The notes under the pieces were generated by a model. That model searched no databases. It saw only the letters and a program-made list of their open reading frames with translations, and had not been told where the DNA came from. A stretch of 60,000 bases of DNA from Polytrichum commune (taxonomy: Eukaryota > Streptophyta > Polytrichopsida > Polytrichales > Polytrichaceae): positions 562,501 to 622,500 of the forward strand of contig OX485808.1 in the NCBI GenBank assembly GCA_950295325.1, in the 5' to 3' direction. Shown here piece by piece: positions 1 to 12,300 of this stretch. Made by a program: the position numbers and the translations under genes. The first letter of the stretch is position 1. Each line of letters begins with the position of its first letter.

Positions 1-3000
1 ACGTTCGCAATTACTGTCGCCAAAAGGGAATCAAGTTTGACAACCACCCTCAAAGTGGTAGCACAAGAAGTAATCCCGTGGAAGTGACCGTTGTTGACCA
101 CAAGTGCTTGATTGGAGAGGGCGTTGGGATTCTTGAGATTGTAAACAACTCCATTGATCCCAAGAAGCCTACATTTGAGTTAATTGGGGATCCCAATGAC
201 CCCGTCATGAAATCACATTGGTTTAAGGCTAAATGCCTCATATGCCCAAGGGAAGTCTCGCAACTTTGTCCTCTGAAACGGAATCTGGAGGCTAACTTGA
301 TGAATCATGTACATGGGGTAGTGCACAACAAAACCTTGGAGGACTTGCAACAATGCAAGCATGGCGCAACATTATCCACCGGCAAAAGAGGGCGTCCTAG
401 CAAAACCTTAGCGTCAAGCAGCCAGTTTGGTCAAACAGGGTTGCACACATTCTTCAAGCATACTGAAGGTGAGATTTTCACCTATAAAATGATGTTTGTT
501 TGTGCACGAACTTGTTGGGGTTTAAGGGGTCCACACTGTATTTATGGGGGGAAGTCATATGGTATTGATGCTTTGTTGTTTGACCCTCACCCGGGGAAGT
601 TGTGGTACCTTGAGCCGCATTTAGAGGCTTGCTTTAGTCTAGAAGGTGATGTTACTATAGTAAAGGGGGCTTTCAGACATAGGTCATGTAGGAGGGTCCC
701 TGAATCTACTAAACCATTTCCAAATTTGACTTGTGACATGTGTGAAAGCATTGTCTTTGAACGTGATTTCAGATCACACATACTTCGTGAGGAGCACGCA
801 GTAGAAAAACGTGGTTCCAAAGGCAGTGGTCTGGGTAGGCGAGCATGTTACTTGTCTGTATTTGAGATGAGTGCCCACTCTCGATTCTTAACCAAAAAAA
901 TTAAAACTGAGCAAATGCGGCATTGGTATACAAAAGCTAGAATAACACAACCGAAAGTCAGTCAGCCAACTTTGACAGAGTCAGGCAAACGGGCATCTGA
1001 TGAACACAACATTTACAAATTTTGTAATGACATAATATCAACACATAGGATTGGTGTAATGGGGGGGGGGGATAAACCTGCATTATGGGATTTTCTCAAA
1101 GATGTGGCAAATAACCTTAATAGCAAAAAACAAGGAGTTCGTTGGTCTAGTAACTCACTAGCATTCTCACAAGCAATGATAATGTATGGAGGTAAGCGAA
1201 TGTTTAAGTTGTTTTCTTTGAACTTTGGTGGTCCAAATTACAGCTCCATAAAACATGTACATCAAAAGGGTGTCCAATTTGTCTCGGGAGAACATGCTGA
1301 CATTTCCAAAGTGTGGCATAGATCTATAAACAAGCAAAAAAAACTCATGGAATTCTTGGTCCAATCCTTGTGATCTTAGCTGAGGATAAAACTAAGGTGA
1401 AGGATAGGGTTGCTTGGGATCATTGTTGGGATACATTAGTAGGATTTTGTGGCCCAAAAGATGATCACATTTGTGTTTCCAATTATAATGTAGTGGTAGG
1501 CATGGGAGACTTTGGTTACAACAACATTGTGGATGGCTTTCATACTAACCGTGTTGGAGCTTTTGCTAGAATTATAATGGTGAATCCCCTCCATTCCAAT
1601 TTGCCTCGACTTGTGCTTGTTGTTACTTGCACTTGCAATTGCTTTGATGCATCGTGGGTGAGTCAACAATGGTAGAAGATCAAAGAACTATGGAGAAAGG
1701 AGTGCCAAAGCATAGTCGGGCCCATCATCGGTCACGCAAGTGATGGGGACAATAGAAGACGACAACTAATGCTCACTGACTACATAACTCTTGCAGGAAA
1801 GTGACTGAGCATCAACTGGGAGGGTTGGTTACTTACAACTTCTCTCTGGTGAGGATGGAAACTGCAGGGGTCTTCACGATCAAGATTGGATACATATCGG
1901 GAAGAAGCTAATCAACATGTTGGATTTGTTGGTGAAGACTTTGCAACTTGGAGAAGACGGAGTTTTCCACACGCACTTGGGAATGATTTATAACAAGTAC
2001 ACTTTTGATGAGCATGGCCTAAAACTAGAGGATGTGCAGTGCAAGGACCGGCAGAATTGGGCCTCCACTCAATGCATGTGCCAGAGAAAAACTCAAGAGT
2101 GTTTGGTTGCGATGAGGAATTCGCAAGAGGCACACTGGGAGCGCACACTTGGCACCAAGATGTATCTTCAAATTTGTGGTGATTACATTGATATTTTTGC
2201 TTCCCAAGTTCTTGACCTTCGAAGTAGGATTGTGCTTGTAGCAAAAATCTCATTTTTTTGTAGGTTGTGGAGGTTACACATGGCAATCATGCAATTGGAA
2301 ACAACTCAGTAAGATTCACAGTTTCCTCCAACTTTGTGAGTCACCAATGCTTTCTTGATGTCAAACTATCTTGCCACTTCGTTGTGCTATTGGTGAAGCA
2401 TTTTAGAGATGTGTATCCACATTTTCCGGTCCCTCTGCACCTCACTGGGAGTGACAGTTGTGAATTTTTTTTTTTGAAAAATTGGGGGAATGAATGGGAT
2501 GGAGTGGTCATATGATTTTCATGACCTTGTAAATACAACTAACACTTTGAATCGTTTGTCCAATGTGTAGTATGGTGATAATGGCCTCAAGTTTGGCCGA
2601 ATCCATAAAAAAATGGAGAACATTTGGTCGTCTTTGCATCCACTCCAAGAGAGGGAAAGTGAAGTTAACTTAGCGGACTACTCGTTGATTGCAACTGACG
2701 TGGAAATTATTGCAGCTTTGAAAGAAGGATTAAAGGAAGCACATGCCATGCTTCGAATTCTCAACATGGCGCCATCCAATCAAGCTTCAGTTGCTAACAA
2801 ATTGTGGTTTGTCTCACCTTGGAAATTGGAGAAGTCACTTGGCTTACCAGCCTCCACGCACGCCACAACTTCGAGGTCCTTGAAGATGACATTGACGGGG
2901 ATGATTTGGCCATGTTGCCTACCTTGGAGGAAGAGACTCGACATGTGTTTGTGGAGCTGCTCAACGAGCAGATGCAAAAGTTTCCAGTAGTCCACCGTCT

Positions 3001-3760
3001 TCCAAAGTTCTCCCAATAGTCACATTCCAAGGTCATTCCATTTACAAGTCCACACTAGTTAGCCAGTTAAATGGAAATCCATATCTATCCAAGGATAGGT
3101 TAACTCGCATGATGAATTCTATTTATTTCAATAACTCCGATGACTACCTTGCTACATTTTCATCCACCACGTCTATGATGTTAGGTCTAGCTAGGGTCTG
3201 ATGTTGGTGTCTATTTTAAAGACATGTGAGGTTTTGCATCTACGGTGAGGGCAGTTTGAAAAAGAACCAGGGGTAGGCATGCTACTATCAATTCAAGACT
3301 AACCAATGGCATGTTCAATATAGGAAGGGTGCAAAAAAAGAGGATGAAGGTGGGCAACAAATGGGGCATTTGTAGGCAACCAATCGACTTGATGAAGAGG
3401 GCAGTTCAAAACGGAAACATGGGATCTATCTTGCCAATTGCAATGGTCTACTTGTATTGAGTTCAAAAGCATCCAGGCCACAACAAGTATAGGTATATGG
3501 AAAGCGATTGTGTTTGGATTGATGTGGATGCAATCATCCACGCAATCATCTCTACAATTTCTTTGCCATAGTCAACAACTTCCAAAATTTACACACTTGA
3601 TAAAGTTGATGCTAATTCTTTGGCTGAATTTGTTAGTAACCAGAGGTAGTTTTTCCATTTTGTTTTACTTGGTGACACATGTGGAGCTTTTGCCAAGTTA
3701 TTTAAAATTCAGTTGCGCACTCTCAGGATCTTATTGTATTAGTTGTGGTTTTTAATGTGC
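1..3760 (+). pseudogene. Degraded DDE-type DNA transposase (P-like?), 5' end outside window
   Basis: The frame is open from the left edge to 1373, so the true start lies outside. It shows two Cys/His finger-like clusters (CLIC...H near 234-330; CDMC...H near 733-800) and then a conserved block with VRWSSNSLAF and GVQFVSGEH (1137-1307). After a frame change in an A8 run (1336-1343) the reading continues with ILAEDKTKVKDRVAWDH, passes an in-frame TAG (1673-1675), continues with GHASDGDNRRR to a TGA (1802-1804), resumes in another frame with GLHDQDWIHIGKKLIN (1869-1916), runs to 2312, and then changes frame several more times (2267-2515, 2613-2810, 2804-3019) to LNGNPYLSKDRLTR near 3080-3115. 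The order E/D, SDGD, D..H..K...N and a C-terminal LTGSDSCE block resembles RNase H-fold transposases such as P/THAP9, but the superfamily is uncertain. Weak coding similarity fades near 3750. Confidence 0.72.
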
Positions 3761-3883
3761 ATGATCAGACCAACTTGTTGTATGGTATAATGCAAATTTT
3801 TGAATATTTCACATGTGTGAGCACTCATTGACTTCCTCGCAAGGTTTGGTGTTGTTTTCTTGCTGGAGTTCGTGGATAGCCTA

Positions 3884-4369
3884 CTCAGGGAGTGCACTAT
3901 TCATTAAAACCAAGCATCACGTGCGTGCATGCCCCTTATTAAAATACCCCTGTATACATTTTATTTTTGCTAAAATCAAGCAATATACTTACAAATCTCA
4001 TTGCTTCAAAATACATTTCCATACATACACAAGGGTCCAAAAATAAATACAGAAATTGTATATAACATGTGTACAAATGTTTGGAAATGCAAAAATATGG
4101 CCCTATTATATGTATAATATCAAATCATGGATTTTTAGTTATAAAGTCGTTACTTAGTGGATGAAAAAACACATGATTCTTGGTCCAGGTCTGACTTGAA
4201 CGCGTAAATGCGTACTTTACATATATTTTTCTATAGCCTCATGTATATCTACTTCTTGCTTAATAGCAATATGTCTCTTGTACGTACATTTTGTACATGC
4301 TTGTTTTAAATAATACCCCTTTTGTGCACCCACGTGTATAAATACAGTACTTGAACAGTGCACTCCCTG
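3884..4369. mobile_element. Non-autonomous inverted-repeat element (MITE-like), 486 bp
   Basis: The left end CTCAGGGAGTGCACT and the right end AGTGCACTCCCTG are inverted copies, and similarity continues inward for roughly 70 bp with gaps. The 10-bp sequence GGATAGCCTA occurs immediately outside both ends (3874-3883 and 4370-4379), which is a target-site duplication. No coding potential is seen. Ten base pairs with a long inverted repeat fits Mutator-like elements better than hAT (8 bp), but the two extra bases at the left tip leave the exact end uncertain. Confidence 0.85.
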
Positions 4370-4379
4370 GGATAGCCTA

Positions 4380-5761
4380 AAGCACTTTTGTGTTGGTTTT
4401 TGTTTTGTTGCGATCTCTTCTCTTGTAAGTTTGGCCCACATTTTTCCTCCTCACCTTTGTTTGTTGTCCTTTGTGAAGGATGTGAACTTTAAATTGTGCC
4501 TCACAATGTTGGATTTTGTGTCGAATTGTGTGTGCTAAGTTGTGATTGACAATTTGAATTACAATTTTCATCTCAACAATGTTCATGTAGTTGGCGTTTG
4601 GAAATTTTCCTCTGAAATCTTGAAAATTCTCTCAAAAATGTGGAATATTCTATGGTAATTTTTTTGTGGTGTTTCTCTTTTGTAGGAAAAATGTTTTGGA
4701 TATGATTTAGTGCTTAAAGGCATTTGTATGTTTCAAGCTCTGCATTTTGCTGTACAACATTGTATAGTGTAAAGAAACTGCTTGATTTGCCATTTGATGT
4801 TGTATCGGCCAACATTGCACTATATCGTCAGTTGAACATGAGTATGGTTTTCGTTAAAAGCTTCATTTTATTCATTTACATGGCTCAAAATTCAATCCAC
4901 AACTAATGATGGAATAAATCATAGTTGCAAATACACCAATTATCCTCTGAACGTGTTGAATGGCATTCTTTCAAGTGCAAGAGTTGCAAATCATCAATGC
5001 ATCCTTTACAAGCAGTCAGTGGGCTATAGAAAATTAAGGTCTCCTTCCTTTAAGGCCAATAATTGTGGGAGGTACACTGAAAGAATAAGGTTAAGTGAAC
5101 TGCGTAACAACCAATTAGGGGCTCCGATTTGGAATGTCCAACCATTGCATATTAGAAATGTTTTTGTTTGAGCTTTAGGAAGTGATGATGAACCAAATTG
5201 GACCGAATTGGACCCGCAAGAGGTTGGATACATTGTGTTCCTAAACACAAACTGACTTTTATATCATATTTGACTTTATTTCACAATCTAAGACAATGCT
5301 TCAATTACATGCCTTTGCCTTAGGTTCATTGTTTTGATTTCATTCATGTGTGTTTAGCATTATGGTTGACCTTCACAATTCATGGTTGTAAGAAGAGAAA
5401 TGTCCTTCATGAAAAAAAATGTTGCTTATAGAACCAAAAAAAAATGGGTGGTACAAAATAAAATGTGGTTTAAGAAAAAAATGGACAATAGTTGGGCTTC
5501 AAGAAAAAAAAATTGGGGTAAAGTTAAAAAAATGGTTACTTGGGGTATAAGAAAAAAATCTAGTATTTTAAAAAAGGGTATTTTAAAATGATTCCACCAA
5601 AAATTTATAATGACTGTTAGGGTGTATTAAAATACAAGCATTTACCTTTATTTTGAAAAATACCATACCTTATAATCTTTTCTACAAGGTAAATAGCTCC
5701 CCAATAAAAAAGTCCCGAGCACACATGTATGCATTAATGAAAGAAGGAGCGACCTCCCCGT
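4380..5761. other. Intergenic, AT-rich, with purine-rich tract
   Basis: No supported gene. Positions 5385-5590 on the plus strand are almost free of C and carry many runs of five to eight A; the short open frames there (Lys-rich) result from composition. Nothing else is recognisable. Confidence 0.6.
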
Positions 5762-8102
5762 GGCCATGGCTCTTGAGATTCTTGGAATTCTCATTCGTTG
5801 AGAATGTCACAAGCCCTTGTTTTAGGTTTACATGAGGGTAGTTTTGGACCACAACCCATAACAATCACTATATTCGTTAATTGGAGACTTTGAAAAGTCT
5901 AAAGAATAGATGCAAATGGTTTAATATTTGGTCCAATTTCTTCTTATGATGACATGTATTTGTGCCAAAGTGGTTAGTGTTGCCCACGCGAATTGCTTTA
6001 TGAAGTCACATTGAGTGTATTTTTGTGTTGTCCTTGTTTTTGATTTGAAAACATTTCCTTAAATAGTCTCAAAATCATGAAAAAATCTCCAATTACCGAA
6101 TATAGTGATAACATTTTCATTGGATGAAAAAACTACATGGAATTCCACATGCCAAGTATGGAAAATGTTGGCCAATATTGTAAGGTTTTTTTTAGACGGC
6201 TCTTCCAAGTAGGCTTGGTGATATTTTCTATAGGAATTTGGGTTTACACTAAGGACTTGTACCTTCCTAAAGACTTTGGGCTATAGTGCATAGACTTCTT
6301 TGTGGTGTCATCCAAAAACCGGGGTACCATGGTCATTTAAGAACCATGGCCTAATGGCTTTGGTGTAATAACACCCCTAAAAAGCATCCAAAACTCCACT
6401 TCTTATTGCATGAAAGTGGGTTGCATTTATTATAACCAAAAAATCTAAAAGGTGGTAAACAAATTAGAATAACGTATGATTACACTTAGTGGTCTTGAGG
6501 AATTCCCTTAGCCTTATGTGTGGTCTACACGTGAGTAATCCGGGTATTTTATGGGGGGCTATTTTAATTATGAAGTTTTGAAATGATTTCTCTACATTGT
6601 CCAACAATAATACAATCAAATATAAAACATCATGTTAGTGGAAAAATGATTTTGAGCATGTCATTGCTCTTTAATTACCACTGTGCACCTCCTACATATT
6701 CACTCCTTTCAATAGTGATGACAAAGATAATGCCCTTGATCGAAGCAAAACTCGTATAATTTAGTCATCTAGAAATACATTAAAGTGACACGAGAGTTAT
6801 AGCTTGATTGAAAGAAGAAGAGCACACAATTTCTAAGCTCTTGTTAACCTCTTGCCAAATGCCAATGCATATGTGACTTGCTCTTGCAACCCAATTCATA
6901 GTGTCCACAGTTGTTTTACAACCTCCAGGGTGTGATAAAATTATGAATCCTAAACCTTCAAAGTTCCAAACCTTACCTCACCAAAAAATTGAAATCCCCA
7001 ATTGTCCAAGGTATATACATGTTTCAACACAAATATAATGTCTTTTCATCAAGCCCATTGAACCTACTATACAAAAATTATAATATTCTATGCATATACT
7101 ACATTTGAAAAAATGTAATCTAACAACATGAAATTTGTAGAATTGAATATTAATTGATATAGCATTCTAACCTTTATGCTACTAATTGATACTATGTAAC
7201 TTCAACTCCAAACATGATAATTATTTTAAAGGAATGAACTGCACCCTACATTTTAACTTGGACTTTTTTGTTCTAATTTACCTCAAATGGAATCCCCGGG
7301 CTAGTCGTGTGATTGGAATTGTCTTTCAATGCACGTATTAGTATTATGCAACAATTTTCTTCATTTCATTATACTTTGGTGCATAATAGAAAGAGACGAG
7401 AAAGTCTTATGAATATCATACAAAATTAAATATTTGTATGATGCTATTTCAACATTTTATTATCTTGACATTATAAAATTGCATCTAGAAAGTGTGTGAT
7501 GTCACTAAAATTACAATGTCGTTGGTCCTATGTGGACAATTTATATGAAAAACATGCTTTCCAACTATTATTTTTGGATTTATTCCCCTCATTAATTCTG
7601 TACTTCAAATCTTTATCTAATTGATTCCTTGCCAAGACTTGCGGAAGTAACCCATACGTAAAACGTACACCATTTTTGTTGATGCTCCACAAATTCCAAG
7701 AAAAGGTTCACCAAGTTGGAACGTGCTATCTCCACATCGATAAGTGCAACCCTCAACATAGATCATGTTGTCCAATCGGAATATGCATCTACATTCACGA
7801 GCTTCACAAATTAAAATGCAATATCTAGACAAGGATTTATAAAAGTCCGAAAATCATAAAATGATCAATCAACAAGTAAAGAAAATTTCAATGTTGGGTG
7901 ATTTTGAAGTCTCTTCGTGTCGAAGAACGTTGAAAGAGATTTTGCAAAACCCGTGAAATGCTTGATCCATCTCATGCCAAAGTTTGATGGGTTTTGCTCT
8001 TCACCTCTCATGGTGAACTTTTGCACCAAAAAAGAGGTTGGCTTTGCCAAAAAAAAAAACATTGTATGTCACCACATTCAATGAAAGCCTTCCAATTGAG
8101 CT

Positions 8103-8149
<47 letters not shown>

Positions 8150-8800
8150 GATATCGATTGCTAAAATGTGGAAACAATGTTATGCTTTGTGAATGTCGAG
8201 CACCTTTTTCCTCGAGTGGATTGCCAAAAAAATTACAAAAATTACATTTTTTTGTTTTTTCTCCCCGGTGGTACAACAAATTTGCAATCACAATGATGGG
8301 AGTATTCTTCCATCCAAAATCAAAGTCTTCCAAATATGGTTTCAACATCTTGTGAGGAGAGAGTTGGAGAAAACATTGTTTGCATGTAGATAGTTCCAAT
8401 GATGGAGTGGAGAGTTGAGAAAAGGCGTGAGGCAATGTATATTGCTTTGTTTTGTTGATGAGTAGATGAGATATGCAAATACTTGCAAAGTTTTGTGGGT
8501 AGACCATGAAGGAGTTGAGAGTAACTTACATGGAATGGATGCATTAGATGCACAATCAACATCCATTCAATATAACATGCCTTGTCTTCATATGGCTATG
8601 CTAAGTGCCTTTATTGACCCCCTCTACAATATACACATTTGTATGTAAAAAATCTTGCAAAGAAAATGTAGTTTCACTTACACAAAGCTCAAAGATGTTG
8701 CTTTTTTTTTAATCAACTTCTTATTGTGTTCAATAGCACCAAAAAATATCCTTACATCCACTGGATTCCGGATCCAATAATAAAGGACGTACATGATGCA
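5762..8800. other. Non-coding flank downstream of gene 1
   Basis: About 3 kb without a credible gene. The right-hand copy of the same DNA carries independent indels that would break any frame, which argues against coding function. It contains a TTG microsatellite at 8103-8150. Confidence 0.65.
8103..8150. repeat. (TTG)16 microsatellite
   Basis: Sixteen uninterrupted TTG units. The homologous place in the right copy (54201-54215) has only five. On the minus strand the run reads as poly-Gln inside a 168-codon frame that is not preserved in the other copy. Confidence 0.95.
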
Positions 8801-9300
8801 TCCACCTACTAAAGGCCTATGGTATCTCTTACAAGCCTATTTACTAACATATTTGGAAGGGGGGACAACAAGGCCAACTCATCCAACCTCCAATATCTCC
8901 TTCCATATTTTACAACTAGTTACTCAAGCAAGTTCTAGGATGTCAAATTAATCCATGCATCGGGTATCTTGTATAGGCCATTACGGCCTTTCAAGTGCAA
9001 CACATCAAAAATGTCAATATACCAAAGGCCTCTAGTATCTACTTTAAGCCATTCCAATCAAATAAATCCAACAAGGTCAAGGAAGTTGAGTTCCACAACA
9101 TCCCTTGAACCTCACTTGAGCCTTTACACACATTTAAATACAAAGAAATCAAGGAGGTTAAATTATCCCAAAGCCTCAGATATGTTTTTTAAGCCTTGAC
9201 ATATACGTAAGTTGACTTTAGTCAGAAAGATCATGTTGCCCACTTCCTCTAATATTTCTCTTCAGCTAATACCTAATGACTTACATTTTCAAGCCTACAC
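8800..9300 (-). pseudogene. Eroded LRR units beyond the stop codon of gene 1
   Basis: Read on the minus strand, this stretch contains decayed versions of the 72-bp LRR unit, for example CQGLKNISEALG near 9160-9210 and further fragments with stops and frame changes spaced about one unit apart. The plus-strand hallmark (AAGGAGGTTAAATTA..CC..GCCTC) is still visible. They lie outside the present reading frame of gene 1. The same remnants follow gene 2 (54850-55350), so they predate the duplication. Confidence 0.6.
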
Positions 9301-9306
9301 AACCAT

Positions 9307-12300
9307 TCAATTTGATCGACAACACTGAAGCCAAGACATCAATTTTCTCCAAAATTGACTCAAATGTTTGCCCATGGATAACTTCACCTCTTTGACCTCC
9401 CTTGTCCCACAAATATCAATTTCCTCCAACATTGTCACAAAGGACTTATCGACGGACTTTGGTATCTCCTTCAAGCCTTGACACCCATTTAATTCGAGGG
9501 AGGTCAAGGAGGTCAAGTTACCCAACGCCTCCAGTATCTCCTTCAAGCCTTCACACCCATTTAAGTCGAGGGAGGTCAAGTTACCCAACGCCTCCGGTAT
9601 CTCCTTCAAACTTTGACACGCACCTAAATTAAGGGAGGTCAAGGAGGTCAAGTTACCCAACGCCTCCGGTATCTCCTTCAAGCCTTCACACCCACTTAAG
9701 TCGAGGGTGGTCAAGGAGGTCAAGTTACCCAACGCCTCCGGTATCTCCTTCAAGCGTTTACACTTCCATAACCTGAGGGAGGTCAAGGAGGTCAAGTTAC
9801 CCAACGCCTCCGGTATCTCCTTCAAGCCTTTACACTTCCATAACCTGAGGGAGGTCAAGGAGGTCAAGTTACCCAACGCCTCCGGTATCTCCTTCAAGCC
9901 TTCACACCCACTTAAGTCCATGGTGGTCAAGGAGGTCAAGTTACCCAACGCCTCCGGTATCTCCTTCAAGCCTTTACAACAACTTAAGTCAAGGGAGGTC
10001 AAGGAGGTCAAGTTACCCAACGCCTCCGGTATCTCCTTCAAGCCTTTACACCAATTTAAGTCGAGGGAGGTCAAGGAGATCAAGTTACCCAACGCCTCCG
10101 GTATCTCCTTCAAGCCTTTACACCCACTTAAGTCGATGAAGGACAAGGAGGTCAAGTTACCCAACGCCTCCGGTATCTCCTTCAAACTTTGACACGCACC
10201 TAAATTAAGGGAGGTCAAGGAGGTCAAGTTACCCAATGCCTCCGGTATCTCCTTCAAGCCTTCACACTTCCATAAATCAAGGGAGGTCAAGGAGGTCAAG
10301 TTACCCAACGCCTCCGGTATCTCCTTCAAGCCTTTACACCCACTTAAGTCCAGGGTGGTCAAGGAGGTCAAGTTACCCAATGCCTCCGGTATCTCCTTCA
10401 AGCCTTTACATCCACTTAACTCAAAATAAGTCAACATGTTTAAGTTGCCTATGGTGCTTGGTAGGGATGGTAAATTTGGGCAATCTTTTATTCTCATTTT
10501 GAATAAGAATTTGAATTGTCCGATACTATCACCAATTTCGCATAGAGTACATACGCCTTCAATCACCAAAATTTGCAAATATATGTGATTCTCCCAACTG
10601 AACAAAAATGGATTTGAGGTCATTTCAAAATCAGGATTTGGTTGGCAAATCACCATCAAACATTGGAGATTTTTGGATTGATTCAAAAATTTATCAAATG
10701 ACATTGAACCCTCAAAACCTTGAAATCCAAAAAATCGAAGCGAAGACAAAGGTATTTCCACATCAAAGTGTGTTTGAAATTCCTTCGTTTGTTCATTGAA
10801 AGAAAGACATTCGATACGCTCCATAACGTTTCGTGGTTTCCCACTCCATGTTGCTTTTTGTATTTTCCACCATCGAGTACCAATATACATGGGGTCTGTT
10901 TCCACAATCATACGTCCCATATCCCGTAATTGTTCATGGACTTCGTAGACTCCATCTTTGTCAATCTTAACCAAAGATTTATCTTCTAGACGTTTCAAAG
11001 ACTCTTCAACATTTTTGTTGACATGTCTCCATAAACATGATGAGGTCACAATTTTTAATGTATTCATTGGGACCAAATCTTCGCTGAAATAACAACATAG
11101 GTCCAAAAACAAATTTTTTTCTTCTTGGGTAAGGTCATCGAAGCTTATCCGTAGGTAATGCCAAACCTCATTATTATTCTCCAATCCCAAGGCTCTTGCC
11201 ATTTGTAGTCTTCGCAAAGTTCGCACCCAAATGCGTAGTCTCTTGAATCCATACAATGATCCACCCACAACCTTCAAGCTCAAAGGCAACCCTTTACATG
11301 CATACACAATTTTCTCAACGATGTCCACCATATGAGATGGTGTTTCATATCCTTGATCACCAAAAGCATGCCTCAAGAATAATTTCATAGCTTCCCCTTT
11401 GACGGTAATATCCAAATCAAAAAGACCAACATCTCCGAGGTGTTCCACAAGGTGCCAATCACGAGTTGTGATGATCATCTTGTTAGTACGCTTGGCTTTA
11501 AAGATTTCAACATCCATCAATTCATGAATTTGTGTACTACTGCCAATGTCATCAAGAACAATGAGAGTTCTTTTGTTTGTCATTGTTTCACAAAGACGGG
11601 TCTTTGCTTGTACAATGTCTTTCACATCATCGACCATTGCCCCTAAGTTGGTCAAAATTTCTTTGAAAATCTTGATAGTGTCACAATCTTTGTTCTTCAT
11701 GAAAGTAAAGCAAATTGCTTCAAATTGACCACGCATACGTTCCATCATAGCTTTTGCCAAAGTAGTTTTGCCCATTCCACCCATCCCTATAATGGCCACA
11801 ATGGAGTGTTTCTCCAATAAATGCGTAACCATAAAGATTGTTTCTTGCATACCAACAAGCTCGTTTCCTCCTTTCTTTGCATTTGCGTCCCCCTTGTGCT
11901 CCATCGTATCTATTGTTGGTAGAATGTTCCCACTAGTTTTTTGAGTTTGAGGCATGTTGGACTTGTCCATCTCCACAACATGGTTCATATTGTTTGAAGC
12001 ATTGAAATGAAGTTCTTGCCGAATTTGACGGAGCCTCGAACAAATATCTTGAAAGGTTGGCCTTTCTGATGGTTCGAAAGACCAACAGTCTTTGATCAAA
12101 GATGCCAATGACTTTGGGCAATCGAGTGGCAAACTTGGCCTCTCTCCAGCTTGCATCCTTTCTTTGACCTTGGCTCTCTTACCTTCCGAGAATGGAATTA
12201 CATTCGTGAGAATGTAAGAACACACCATGGCAAAGCTAAATACGTCACTTTTAAAAGCATTGACATGAGGTTTCAATAGATCATCAGATCTTGAAAATGT

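Larger units (their letters stand above)
5762..11830. repeat. Left copy of a segmental duplication carrying a PNL gene
   Basis: From GGCCATGGCTCTTGAG at 5762 the sequence runs parallel to the segment starting at 50241, in the same orientation, through the intergenic part and into the NLR gene. Differences include about 270 extra bases here (about 5840-6115), the lack of the LTR present at 50431-52193, a missing ~120-bp stretch near 6563, a longer TTG repeat, and fewer LRR units. It is a copy of the gene plus several kb downstream of its stop. Confidence 0.88.

Noticed and set aside
8001-8507. 168-codon minus-strand frame with a poly-Gln run
   Set aside because: The Gln run is the TTG microsatellite, and the homologous right-hand copy breaks the frame and has only five units. 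No domain is recognisable.
9707-10192. 161-codon plus-strand frame with repeated motifs
   Set aside because: It is the antisense of the gene 1 LRR array and follows from the 72-bp period.
8103-10428. CRISPR-like regular repeats
   Set aside because: The repeats are coding LRR units without spacers, in a eukaryotic plant context, and the TTG run is a simple microsatellite.
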